Source of the DNA: Pseudoscleropodium purum
Taxonomy: Eukaryota > Streptophyta > Bryopsida > Hypnales > Brachytheciaceae
Reading direction: 5' to 3'
Assembly: GCA_963969395.1 (NCBI GenBank)
Contig: OZ017802.1
Span: 18,321,410 to 18,385,409 of the forward strand
DNA: 64,000 bases
Part shown: piece after piece, positions 49,978-61,589 of the stretch
Layout of the letters: each line of letters opens with the position of its first letter
How positions within the stretch are numbered: the first letter of the stretch is position 1
Notes under the pieces: generated by a model
Database searches by the model: none
Told to the model about the DNA's origin: nothing
What the model saw: only the letters and a program-made list of their open reading frames with translations
Translations under genes and position numbers: made by a program

Positions 49978-50860
49978 CTTTGGTCCCAAACAAAAAGCAA
50001 GCTGAACGGGAACAACCGTTCAGTGCATCTGCACATACAAAAATGGAGGCAATGCAGTGGTAGCGTGTGAAATTCACGAGCAGATCACACATTTCAGGAA
50101 ATCGTCGAGAGTATAATGGAACGTTAACAAACCAGACATCTGGTACCGACATTGCAATGTCCAACTGTTTAACAAACAACCAATGCTACATTTCAATGCT
50201 TCAATTACACAAAAGTTCTAAGGACACAATTTTTTCAAACCACATCTAATACGACCAAAGTGCAGTGATGCCAAATTTCCACCGACTTGTTATCGATTCG
50301 TAGAAAGAGAAGAAAACTAAATCAGGCATGTACCACAATTACGGGCGTTTCTCTCGACTGCACCGGAAAATTCGGTGAGCTCTTTCTCCATCCCGTCTAG
50401 AGGCTCCTATGCCGCAACAAGTCCTTAAACTTCTATTGAAATAATGTTGACAATGAAAAAGATAAAGGTCAACTGATTGAGATATCATGGTAGTCCATTC
50501 ATATTGAACACCAATTTCCGCACTGTGAAATGCAAAACCCTAAACCCTGAACCCTGAACCCTGAAGCTGTCATTAAAGCATACACTCTCGTTTAGAATCT
50601 GACTAGAAAAAAATCTGCATGAGTGAAAATCGGTTTTGAGGGTGCAACTATAAGCCTGAGGTTCAAGTAAGTTGGAGACCAGTGACTATTTGGGGGACTC
50701 TGTCATTATGATAGCGGAACGCTTCTGACGGAATGAAAGAGGTTGAACTAAAATAGTCAAAGACGCGAACGACATACCTTGGCCAGTGTTGAGCCTGGCG
50801 AAGCACAGAGTTATTAGTCGTTGAGATGGACTGCTGCAGGACTTCCTCACAAACCATGAA
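49978..50860 (-). other. Further exon-like segments upstream of the small putative protein
   Basis: Three segments have splice-like borders: 50860-50778 (FMVCEEVLQQSISTTNN), 50406-50334 (EPLDGMEKELTEFSGAVE) and 50028-49978 (ALNGCSRSACFLFGTK or, in another frame, ERLFPFSLLFVWDQ). The last one, in the second frame, joins in phase to 49662. The first two do not join in phase with each other, so no complete gene model is offered. They may be 5' exons or leader sequence. Confidence 0.25.
50535..50565 (+). repeat. Degenerate telomere-like repeat (CCCTAAA/CCCTGAA)
   Basis: Four and a bit units: AAACCCTAAACCCTGAACCC and onwards. Such interstitial telo-boxes occur in plant 5' regions. Too short to show chromosome rearrangement. 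Confidence 0.7.
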
Positions 50861-51254
50861 CTGCAACACACACGCGTCCCTGAGTTGAGATTCTCAGCGA
50901 AGATCTCGGCTGGTCAATGAGTCTTCAACGCAGGATATCCATGGCACCACACAGCAAGAATGCCTATAAAGGAGTCACTTATTACAGTGTTTACTTACTA
51001 AATTCTTTGGAGCTAATGCCGTTGAGATGGCTCGGGCCGTGATTTCTCGCAATCCACAAACACTTGAAACTAGTTTCGACACGAGACATTAGTTATGGAA
51101 GAAAAAATTACAAATCACCTTCGGTTGTTAGCCTCTGAAGGCCCAGAAGCTAACCAGGAATTCAATTTAGTTATCCAGTAGAGAAATGCAACAGCAGAAT
51201 CTCCACCGAAAAAAATGACAGGATTCATCAGTCGAGGAATTACAAAATGTACGC

Positions 51255-53507
51255 TCAGTTTTCACTATGGCTTCGAGGACCAACAAGTTGGGGAGCCTGC
51301 CTACTATCAGCTGACGAAAAACTACCGACAACACTAGAATGAGGAATAGTGGCATCACCCTTGGACATAGCCATGACATTCTCACGAAGAATGTTGGGTG
51401 GTAGACGGCCAACAATGTTTCCTTCTTCGTTTCCTTTCCTGTCCAGAAATGCAAAGTGGGGTATCCCCTCAACTCCGAACTCGTCCAACTCTGGTTCCCA
51501 TTTTGGGTTGTCCACGTTCAGCATCACAAAGTTGATCCGATCCCTGCAAGCAAAATCAATAGCCGCAGTTAGTTCAAAATCAATGAGGACTCGTCAAGGC
51601 AATCCACAGAAGGATACAAGTAGAGCACAACCAAGCAGCACATGTGCGGATCATAAAGTATAAGGTAGAGGATCCTATTCGTTTCGTTTTATGGATTTTA
51701 ATGGATGGAGGAGCGTGATTCATGGGAGCCGCAATAAGCTGTCGAGAGATCCAAGGGAACAAGAGCCGAATCTGTTACGATCAATCACTGTGGATGAATT
51801 TCGGATGCAATATCGTATGCACTTTCTTTTCAAAGTGAAGGTTCTAGACCACTACAAGTGACAGTACACAACCCCACTTCCAATCAAAAATCAGTGGTCA
51901 TATACATTCAGCCAAGTCATTCTCAAACCACTTGCTAATAAATCTAATCTAGTGTATGAATACATGAGTTATAGATGAGTTACTATTGGTAACAGGAGTT
52001 AAAATAGGAGACTGGAATAGGTCCCTAACCATTTTACTATCGTATACCATACACAAATGGTTTTGATGCCAAGAAAGAAGGAATGGTCAAAAGCCTCATC
52101 CAATGAAGTGGCGACCCTAGATTAAGGTGGCGATCGTGAACGAATGCATAAGAGATTCGGTATGTCCCTTTATGCATACTGGGTAGAGGAGAAGCTTGGG
52201 CCCTTAATAAGAAGAGAGCTCGGGTTGAGTACTGAGCTCCACCCAAACCTATAGTGTCGAAGTTCAGATGCAAGTACACATGAATTCATTTACAACTGAA
52301 GGACTAGGCAGATAGTTGTGGAAGATGAACATTGGAGATGAGATTGCCATACCTATACTCCTCCTCCACTTTGTAAACATCCTTGGCCATTTCACGGCAG
52401 ACTTCACACCAATCAGCGTAGAACTCCACCACTGTAGGTCTTCCGTTCGCTAAAGCCTGAACACCAACATCAAACCTTGTGTTAAGGCAGAGGATACTAA
52501 AACCATCAGGGACCTGATACCGGCTCCTATATTATCACCTGTTACTAATCTACTCATACACTCGCTTGAACTGATCAGCAAGTGGTGCAAGCATGACTTG
52601 ACTAAATGACTATGGCCTCTGATTTTTTTTTATTAAAAACTGGGGTTGTCTATTGTCTTTTTTCGTAATCCTCAACCTCCCATTTAAAAATTGCATAAGA
52701 TATTTTTACGGAGTGAAAAAACTTTGAACTCAACAGATTTGACTCTTGCAACCAAGTTGATCTCTTACAGCGCCATACATCTCTATGTTATTTTCACAAA
52801 TTGATCGATCAAATTGGCCATTTTAATACCGTGAAATCTTAGTCCTTGTGCGTTAATAACTACTGATATGAAGAGCAGACCTCTACGGGCCCTTTCAACT
52901 TGAAGCTAACATACTCTGATTTCTAGAAAACATGTCAAATTCAAATTACAACTAGAATGGAGTGAATCCAAACCTCCTCGTAAGGGACGGCAAGAGCAGT
53001 GAGCTGGCCTAACCCCGGTCTAGCCGAACCGTCCAGCCTCCCAGAGGCGAAGAGACCAACCGCAACAAGGACGGACCCTAATGCAATAACACGATTGATT
53101 TGCTTCGTAGGTCCAATTTGCTGAAAATTTACTTTAGCGGATTTGGCCTCCTCTTTCACAGTCTCTGGGGCAGCCTTCATCACTTCTTCAATTTCTTTCT
53201 GCCAAAGCCAAAGTCCATCAGAGCATTACGCACATACTCCTATACAGTCGTAGCCCTAATCAAACAGTCAATTAGGGTCTCGCGATTGCCATACCTGATT
53301 ACAGCAGTCTGCTGGGGGTGGAATCAGTGGCTCCAGTTCTTTTTGCTCTTCCTCCGCCTTGGACATACACCTCCATGTTGAACGTTTCCTGAGCACTAAC
53401 ACCGACGATGATCTAGAATTAAAAGTGGAGCGCGCTCTCGAAGATACTCCAACTGCGGGCATGTAGCGCAGCGTTGATGTACAGCATGATGTGGCCACTG
53501 CGGCCAT
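51255..53507 (-). CDS. HCF164: HCF164-like thylakoid thioredoxin-fold protein
   Basis: Four exons join in phase: 53507-53295, 53198-52974, 52456-52353 and 51543-51255, encoding 276 residues. The first exon is Ser/Arg/Ala-rich, consistent with a plastid transit peptide. A membrane helix follows (about 106-124, [19 protein letters not shown]), then the thioredoxin domain with [12 protein letters not shown] (active cysteines C163 and C166) and cis-proline P209 in VEGIPHFAF. The sequence [19 protein letters not shown] and [12 protein letters not shown] is characteristic of HCF164, which passes reducing power to the thylakoid lumen with CcdA for cytochrome b6f (c-type heme) assembly. Start taken as ATG 53507; a splice acceptor just upstream suggests a leader intron. 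Introns 2 and 3 each contain an R2 element, in opposite orientations. Confidence 0.93.
51661..52050 (+). mobile_element. R2 MITE copy in HCF164-like intron 3
   Basis: About 390 bp beginning TAAGGTAGAGGATCCTATTC; the right end is eroded (TTTTACTATCGTATACC). Shares GAATCTGTTACGATCAAT, ACCACTTGCTAATAAATC, GTATGAATAC and GGTCCCTAACC with the other copies. It lies antisense to the gene. Confidence 0.75.
52482..52856 (-). mobile_element. R2 MITE copy in HCF164-like intron 2
   Basis: About 375 bp with plus-strand ends TTAAGGCAGAGGATACTA and TTAGTCCTTGTGCGTTAA. Both outer edges are TTAA, so a TTAA or TAA/TTA target duplication is possible. Interior landmarks are CTGATCAGCAAGTGGTGCAA and AGCGCCATACATCTCT. 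Confidence 0.75.
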
Positions 53508-54240
53508 GGCGCACCTCTGAAGCAAAGCCCCTGGAAAATAAATTCTCAATCGTCAATTGCAATCTCCCATAAGCAACGCAACGGATTGCTCTTTTTTCTC
53601 CGCTAATCACCTTCCTCAAATTCTCAAGCAAGCTTCGCAACCAGCACCGAGAAGAGGAAGCGCCATCCCGAAGCCCTAGTTACCTCATAAACTGAAGCGG
53701 GCGAACGCAAGGGGTGGAAAAAGAAAGGGGAGTCGGAGAGAGCACGTCCTGCAGATGGAAGACGCACCAGCGCCGGCGAGGAAGCTGAACTTACGAACTC
53801 AGAATGGCGACAAGCTGGCTAGAGCAGCAGCGACATGGAAAACTCTAAAAGTGAGCGTGCGTCAGAGAGGACAAGCTGACGACTTTTACCACTTGGAATT
53901 GGAAAGCTCAAGCAGCAAACCAGTCAGCGAGCGAGACGCAAACCTGTCACGGTGATGGAGCAGCTTGATGCACGAAGTGTAATCAGCAGAAGCAGACACC
54001 CAACAGTCGAGAAACTCCGAGCAATAACATTTAGCTTCCCCGTCGTCTTGGAGTTTTTGGGGTCTTCTCCTTCAATTCCCCGGCCCTAAGTTTTGTTTCA
54101 CGGGCAGCCATCTCTGTCTGCCCGACCCACCGCACAGACCTTGTTCCTATCCCGTCATTCGCCGCCAGCTCGAGCAGAGTATGTATGAATAGAGTGCCTT
54201 CAGTTTCACTACTGTGCCCCGTGCCATTGCCACGGTCAAA
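53508..54240. other. 5' flank of the HCF164-like gene
   Basis: Base-balanced promoter and leader sequence. A plus-strand frame at 53755-53955 (66 codons) overlaps it and is not recognised; I treat it as chance. Confidence 0.4.
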
Positions 54241-55369
54241 ACCAAAGAAAAAAATAATTTTCTAATTTTTGAGTTCATAAAAAATTAAAAATTCAATAAC
54301 TTTCATACCCTAGGTTGAAACACCACAAAACCAAGCCCATGCACCCTCCTTGTTGAGGGGTTTCCAACGATACCAAATATGCAAATGGGAGACACATAGT
54401 CCAGAAAATCTAAACGTGACAAACAAACAAATAAATAGCCTAACTTAATAGAGGGATTACTAGAGAGGAAGAGATGAAGCCAGGCTAGCCTTCCTTCTTC
54501 TTCTATGGTTTGAAGATGCCCACCGTGGGCAAGTGCACGTATGATCGCACTCATGAATGTGGAGGGAATGACGTTGGACGGGTTTGCGGGGGGGAAAGGT
54601 TCCATTCATTATTTCCATTTGGTCAAACATGTGACCTAGCTTTAGTTTCATTATGGCCTCGCGACATGTGACTAAGGAAATAATGAACCCCTTCTCCATA
54701 TTCCCACTTGTCCTGCTTTTCAAATTAGGATCAGATAGGGTACAATTGAGCTCTTAATCAAAAGAATACCCTATATAATAATAAATAGTAAATATATGTT
54801 CATTCTTGACTAGAATTTGTAAGTCTAAGATTAGAGCTAATTGAATTTTGATCTTTAATAAAAAAACAAAAACACTTTTTATACATCTTTTTTTAAGTCT
54901 ATACCTAAGTTGAGCCAAATTTTTACTTTTGTATGACTAAAATTCATATTTTGAATTTAGTATCAATATGGTGATGATTGCTTGCCAAATCTTTTCAATC
55001 AATTTGTCATCAACTAATTACTATTATAGAGATATTGGAAAAATAAATTTATTTAATTATAATATAATAATTATAATAAATTCTTTAGAAAGACAAAGAA
55101 GCACAAATTCGTTAAACAAAAGATACAAAGGAACAAAAAATATTAATACTACAATATTTTTCTTGATTTCATTGTTGAATAGGATACTTTTGTGTACTTT
55201 GATTTGGATAGCTTATTGTTTGGCACAAATGTTAAGTCCTACAAATAAGGGCTTTAAAATCACTTTGAAAACCATTGATGGGGACTCTGCAAGATCTTGG
55301 CTGAAATGCATTGATGGAATGGGGATTTAATCAATTCCTACAAATGACTTAAATAGATCTAGATGGAAA
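54241..55369. other. AT-rich intergenic spacer
   Basis: No gene recognised. Open frames at 54968-55330 (plus) and 54303-54605 (minus) have no family resemblance. Confidence 0.5.
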
Positions 55370-56165
55370 CTAAATTGGATCTAAGGGACTTTTATAGTCA
55401 AGGTGTGGATTCAGTCATGTTTAGGTGGGAACTTTATTGGTTTAGACGGGGACTTAAAAATGTAGGGTGGGGACACCAATAGGTTGGGCGTGGATTTAAG
55501 CATATCTGACGCAGATACTAATGATCTGAGTGCAGACTTAAGCAGGTTGGGCACAGATGCTACTGGTCTAGGCGTGGACTTAATCTATTCCTTGAACATC
55601 ATAGATGCGTGGGCACAAACATAAGGGTGGGCTAGTGAAGCACGGACATAAATGCAAGGGCTCCAAGTTCACTCCTCAAACCGTAAGATTGTAGAACTCT
55701 TAAGCTCGGAACCAAAGATGCGGATTTAAAGGCCCTAAGTTGACTTTGGAAACTATAAGATTTTAGAACACGTGGGCACAAATGCAAAGGCGCAAACTTA
55801 AAGGCTCCAAGTGGATTTCTAAACTCATGAAATTTGGAGACTCTTGGGTGCGGATGCAAGTATGCGAACTCCAAGGTTCAATGTTCTCTTCCTAAACCAT
55901 GAGATTTTAGAATACTCAGGTGCAGATGTAAAGGCATGGACCTTGTTGGATTAGAAGGGGGACATAGTGATAGTGCAAGGACTCAATTGTATTTAGGCAA
56001 GGACTTAAGCATATTGGGTATAGATGCTAATGGTCTAAGTGGAGACTTAAACTTGTTTAGGTGCAGTCGCTAGTGGTCTAAGTGCGGACTTAAGCAAGTT
56101 AGGAGCAGACCCTAATAGGCTGGGTGGAGGCTTAAGCATGTCTAGGTGTCTACACCCTTGCCTAC
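55370..56165 (+). repeat. Two interleaved degenerate minisatellites
   Basis: At 55390-55590 and again at 55980-56160 runs a unit of about 43 bp of the type GACTTAAGCAGGTTGGGC..GATGCTA.TGGTCTA. Between them, about 55645-55930, is a different unit of about 70 bp with GATGCAAAGGC, CTCCAAGTTG and ATGAGATTTTAGAA. The central array appears to split or to have been inserted into the 43-bp array. Confidence 0.7.
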
Positions 56166-58799
56166 ATTCCCATTGCTACATCTTCAATTGTCCCTATATG
56201 CTCCATTGTATAAGCAAATTTCCTTTTTAATTTTTTACTACAATTTTAAGAGATTAAGGGCATGAAATATATCATTGGAAAGGTATTTTGAAGACCTTTT
56301 CAATAGTGTATAATAGGCCTCATAGTTCATAAAATTGCAATCACAAAATGAAAAAGAAATTTTTATTGCCGCCTTTGAGTCCCTACCCATGGGTCCATGC
56401 CCAACTTTGACTTGTGTCCATACCCATCCAAGTGTTTGTGCCCAACCTCTACTTGTGTCCACTCCCTAATTCTAAGTTGACAAGAATGGCAGCTAGGTGT
56501 TGTTAAGGTAAGCCTACATTGGCCTTCGGAAACCTTCATAGATAGTCAACTACATATTGACTATATCGGACAAGCAACACTTCTATCATATAAGTGGTTC
56601 ATCCATTGAGTTACTCTAGTATGACAACCTTGGTCTAGATTTCTAATAATGCTCATAGGTATAATTGTAATGAATCAAAAAATGTCTTTGAATGGAATTA
56701 GTGAGCCTAAAAATGATCCAATGTATATGTCCATTCAATTCACTCTCCATTGTAAATGAAAAGTTATTCCAATCCTTTTACTACACTTATATTTAAACCT
56801 CACCAAATTCTAGACTTTATTATGAGTAAAAATCACACATGATAGTAACCCATTTTACTTGCTCAATAGCCTAAAATCACACACATGGGATGGCAATTTC
56901 TCACCGCACAAAGTCACTTCCATTTCTACATCCTTATACATTGTTTTGGGCACTTTTAGAAGGGGTGGTTCTTAATCCCAAGCAATTTTTGAGCCTTCTC
57001 CCATATGAAATTAGGAAATAAAAAGTGGATGCAAACAACAATTGTTTAGCATGTGTGAACTTCCAATTCGTCACTTGGGACTCATAGATTTTCTTTTTGC
57101 TTTAAACTGCAATTTAGAATAGATAAAATTATACAAAAAGTCATAAAAAGAGTGTAGAACTGAAATAGGGTTGTAACATACCCATTATAGTATTGGGCCT
57201 AGTTTTGATTGTACTATATATGTAGAACTCCTCCCAAATCAGCTTGGGAATAGTGAAGAAATCACAAAATAGTTGGTTTAGTAGGTTTAAGTCACATAAC
57301 TTCTTAAGGGCTAAATCCCACCATAAATGTGGCAATTCATAGCTAAGTCAATCTAGGGGATCCACAACAAGGCCAATTGGTTGGGTCCTAGAGTTAGGTT
57401 TCGAATTCCCCATTGTAGCGACAAACTCCTAAGAAATCCCAATTGTTAATATGTAGGTGCCACAATTGAAGAATGGAGTTGTAGAGGAATCTACTGCCCT
57501 AGAACAGTGTTCTCCAACAAATCCTATAGTATGAGTCCAACGGCAAAATTGGTTTCTCAAGATTCCCTCATCTATAGAAGATTCTCGCACTATCAACAAT
57601 TCAAGGAAATGGCCATTTGGAATCTCCATCAACCAAGAGTGCCAGGAACAAAATGGACCTACATGCTTCCCATGAGACTCCTTGAAAGGTCTCATGGAAA
57701 TTTCCGACATCTTCTAACTTATAGAAGAATTTCTTCTAGGTAATCAACATATCTAACCTCAAATAGAAATTTCTTGGAAATTACCTAGGTTGGGGTAAAA
57801 TCTCATTAGAAATTAGACTAGCTTGTTTTATGCTAATAATGCACTTCACCAAATTTTCCAACATTCCGATAGTGCCAAGATTTCGATACCAACCAAATTC
57901 CTCGAGAATTAATCACTTGGCAAGTCTCCGCAACATTGATTGACACTCCGAGAGCACACAATAACGAAATGAAGTCAACAAGGAGCCTTTTCTTACTTTT
58001 TTGCACCTATTGGAGACCACATGCTAGTTATTTTTTTCAAAATAGGGAACCATCAAGAGTTTGGAATTTACCTCAACTTGGTTTTTAATCTATGCTAGTT
58101 TTTGTTGGGTTTTTGGTCTCAATACAAAGGGTACATGGATCTCTAAATGAAAATGGTGATTTGGAGCCAACAGCGCAATCCGTTTGGCATTTGGAGTTAA
58201 TCTCCAAAAGTTAGGATGTCAATTCAACGTATAGTAGATAGTCAAAAGTTTAGGAGTAGGATGAAAATCTTTGAAGATGAGGATGAAAATTCAAATTGAT
58301 AAGGTTACTAGTAGGAATTTAGGGGGGGGGGGGAGTGGTCTTTTGAAACCTATTGAAGGGCTCCATTTTCCTCTCTAAAATCACCTTCTTTATTTTGTTG
58401 TTGGGTCTGTGGGTCCAAGTTGTTTGGGATATTTGGTATTTGAAGCCAAATTCCCCTATAGTGTTTTCAGAGCACTTTTGGTTCTATTGTTGTCTTATCT
58501 CAAGCTCTTGAAGGTCCTTAAGGAGTCTTCTATCTTGCTTCTATGTACTTTTGTGTGTTAAGTGGTGAGATTGGAAGTCCTTTTGTGAATGTATAAGCTA
58601 CTACATGGGTTGAAAGTCTTTTGCATCTTGTACTAATCCTAGAGTAATCCACCATTGTACTTTGGCGATGCCACTTTGGAGGGCCTTTAATATATGAGCA
58701 GTGGCGTTAGTGAAGAGTTTTTTTGGACTCTTAATTCTTGTTCTACCCTTGGTGTATTTTTGGAGTAACTAACCTTTGTCTAAAGTTGTTTTTGTTGAA
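56166..58799. other. AT-rich intergenic spacer
   Basis: No gene recognised. A frame at 57507-57743 (plus) is unassigned. A 12-nt poly-G run lies at 58322-58333. Confidence 0.5.
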
Positions 58800-59240
58800 T
58801 AGACCCCCCTCCGTGACGACAAAGCTTCAAACCCTCGTTAGATTTCTTCCATAGGAAACCTCCTATTCCTTTGTCTAACTATTCCCTTGTTGAGTGGCTT
58901 CCTTATAGGACAACAAAGTTTTGAATCCCTAGTTAGGGTCCAATCCTACAATGCGTGTTAAAAGGTCCCATCCGGCAAAGCTATGAACCTCCGAGGCATT
59001 TCAAAGTCCTATAGTTGGTATTAAACCCAACTTGACGACGGAGCTTTAAACCCCCTTGGCACGTAGTTCTAAAGTCTAGTTTCCAAGACCTTGGAAAAGT
59101 CCAAAGTTTAGCTCTCAATATTATTGACATTTTTATAGAGGTATTACTATATACTTAGTAGTTTTGGTCAACTTAGAACCCCCCTAGTAGTTGGGCTTAG
59201 GCCCCAAACGATGAAGCTCTAGCTTGACATTAATTTCCCA
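58800..59240 (+). repeat. Degenerate tandem repeats with a GACGACAAAGCTT..AACCC core
   Basis: Five diverged occurrences of a phrase like GACGACAAAGCTTCAAACCC appear near 58815, 58910, 58975, 59033 and 59200, spaced 60-160 bp. This looks like an old tandem array. Confidence 0.5.
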
Positions 59241-59320
59241 TAAAAGTTTGGTCCTTTCATTTGTTTAGTGGGTTCCTTAGAAGAACGCAAGAGGAAAGAT
59301 TCAAAAAGACCCCAATACCA

Positions 59321-59572
59321 CAAGGTTGACACGACGTCCGAACGTCCGGGACGTCAAGATGCGGACGTTGTGTCCGCTGACATTTGCGTCCGCCTGTCCG
59401 CCCCGTCCGTCCGTCCGCCCGGTTACGGCCGTTCGATCGACAAGCGGACTGATGTGGTCCGCACGATCTAGGCGTCCGCCTTCCGACGGCGGGAGGGACG
59501 CTGCGTCCGTGCGTCCGGACGTCCGGATTACGGATGCTTTTTTCGAGCGGACGTAGAGATTCGTCAACCTTG
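59321..59572. mobile_element. GC-rich hAT-like MITE (252 bp)
   Basis: Perfect 10-bp termini CAAGGTTGAC and GTCAACCTTG, with an imperfect inner extension to GACGTCCG / CGGACGT. It is flanked by the 8-bp direct repeat CAATACCA at 59313-59320 and 59573-59580. An 8-bp duplication and CA(A/G)GG termini fit the hAT superfamily. The interior is rich in CGTCCG words and CpG, unlike all surrounding DNA. Open frames on both strands inside it are by-products of base composition. Confidence 0.8.
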
Positions 59573-59735
59573 CAATACCAAGCCCCAACACTAAGCCCTC
59601 AACATCGAACCCCCAATACTAAGCCTAATACCAAGCCTCCAACATCAAACCTCCAACACCAATCCCCAACATCAAGTCCCTTGCACTAACTTCCAACATT
59701 AAGCCTTGGTACCAAGCCTCAATATCAACGCTATC
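59573..59735 (+). repeat. Degenerate short tandem repeat, about 13-bp unit
   Basis: About a dozen variants of CAACACTAAGCCC / CAATACCAAGCCC in a row. It starts at the right edge of the hAT-like MITE, whose target duplication resembles the unit. Confidence 0.75.
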
Positions 59736-61175
59736 GTATTGAGAGGAGTTTGCTTTGGGAAATCACGGGGATTCTAGTTGTTGCTAGAAATAAATTGAGG
59801 GTAGGGATTCTTGGTTGATGTCCCCTCAAACCTTGAATCTTCAACAAATCTTAAATCAGCTCTCTATTAGCCTATCCTGTTATGGCTCTAGGGGTTCAAA
59901 GGTCAGGGAGGGGATAAGAATCTACAAGGTACAGGACGTGTAGAATGGACGGCAGACCATGAGCTGAACCGTCTGTGAATATGGCTTCTAAACTTTTAAA
60001 TCCATGGTCTATTGGTGATCAATCCAATTTCATCATGAGAATGACATAAAATTCAACCATGTGAATCATTAACCCCACTTTGTTATCCACGACACAAATT
60101 GAGATAAGGCCATGTACGCAATGTCAGGCCAACTCGCAAATAGAGTTTACAATACAAAAATTTGACAAAGCAACATGTCCACAATACGAAATGACAATGA
60201 GCTTCCAAATTTGGCTAGGAATAACAAAGCCACAAGCCACAACATAGGCTAGGTCCTTGCAAGGTAAATCTTCACTTGAGTCTTTAAATCTTCACTTGAA
60301 TCTTCAAGTCTTCAATCTTTCAATTTTCTCTTCTATCCTCCTTTAGATTAGCAGCATTATAATGGGCACCCAAAACATTCTAAAGCTTCACTTTAAGTAA
60401 GTGATAGCTTTTTTAAAAGCTAAGACAATAAACTTTGATCCATCAAAATCTCATGTAAAGCAAAATTACTGCCTATGAGCTATGTGCTTTCAAAGATTCC
60501 CTATAAGAAATTTGAGCGGTAGTACTCTACTCCACCTTTCTATTTATAACTTAAGTTATATGAATGATATTGATAAATGTGATAGCTTAATAGAAAGCTA
60601 ACAACAAAATCTATATTCTATTTAATTTTCAATTTGCTCCAACGAAATTTGTAACTCTAGGATAGGTACAAAGTCTTTGTTTCTCTTTTTCGATAGCAAT
60701 AGACCACTCCTCACTCAAAGACTCAAAAAATTCACACACAAGTTTGAAATCAAATGAAATTACCGCTAAAAAAAGCGCAATGCCACCATATATAACTCTA
60801 CCAAATTTTGTATTAAAAGCTTTTTCCAACAACACATAGCATCCAATTAAAGTTTTGGTTCTCCGCACTTCAGCACACCACACACACACCAACATCGACG
60901 AGAAAAATGAGCGAATCTTCCCTCCTTTTCCTTCCACATGGGCTACATCAACCTATGTGAGCATCTTTCATGCTTTAGGCTCCCTAAAATATTACTTTCT
61001 CAATATTCTAAATGCTTCTTGAATCCATAAATCCCAAAGTCAACTAAAACGAGGTAAACAATCTACTTATTTTCATTCAATCTAAATAAAAACTAAATGG
61101 TGGTAGTACAAACTCAAAACATAAGTAAAAATACTCTATCTTAGTACCAAAAATTCAATTTTGAAACCATTTATT
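59736..61175. other. Intergenic, one unassigned open frame
   Basis: AT-rich. A minus-strand frame 60937-60629 (102 codons, hydrophobic centre) is not recognised; it lies downstream of and on the same strand as the decayed ORF at 61589-61176. Confidence 0.35.
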
Positions 61176-61589
61176 TTACACACTTAAGAACTCCAAAATA
61201 TGCAAAAGTATATCAACAATGTAATTTGCTCTTCGTTCTATAGTTAGTAGATTCAATAGTCCTTGAAGCCAAAAGCGATGGCCTACTTCACTAGAAATAT
61301 CACTGATCATTTGTTCTTCATTATTGTTCTCAAAGCACCCCTCAAACATCATTTGATAGTTCTTGAAAGGCGTGGGTTCAGATTCCAAAACAATCACCAA
61401 AGTCTTATTTTCCAATTGCAAAACTGGCAGTGAAAATTATTGGGTACCTGGTTCAGTTCGTGGTTGAATACGACGTTCAAAAGATCCCGCTTCATCTCGC
61501 ATACATCAACTTAAAGTAGATGGTTGAATTGAATCAACCGGTAATTGCGATAACGGCAATTGCCAATCGTCAAGGTCTTGTGAATCCAT
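61176..61589 (-). pseudogene. Decayed ORF of unknown family with two in-frame stops
   Basis: From ATG 61589 one frame of 138 codons reads protein-like sequence (MDSQDLDDWQLPLSQLPVDS; later ESEPTPFKNYQMMFEGCFEN) and is interrupted by TGA at 61508-61506 and TAA at 61439-61437. Continuity across the stops suggests a formerly intact gene, perhaps transposon-borne. I do not recognise it. Confidence 0.35.

Noticed and set aside
50535..50565. Interstitial telomere or chromosome-fusion point
   Set aside because: Only about four degenerate units are present; common as a short promoter or leader motif in plants.
53755..53955. Plus-strand 66-codon frame upstream of the HCF164-like gene
   Set aside because: No recognisable family, no splice partner, and it lies in the likely promoter of the opposite-strand gene.
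59301..59591. Long frames on both strands in the GC-rich segment
   Set aside because: They coincide with the hAT-like MITE; high GC removes stop codons by chance.
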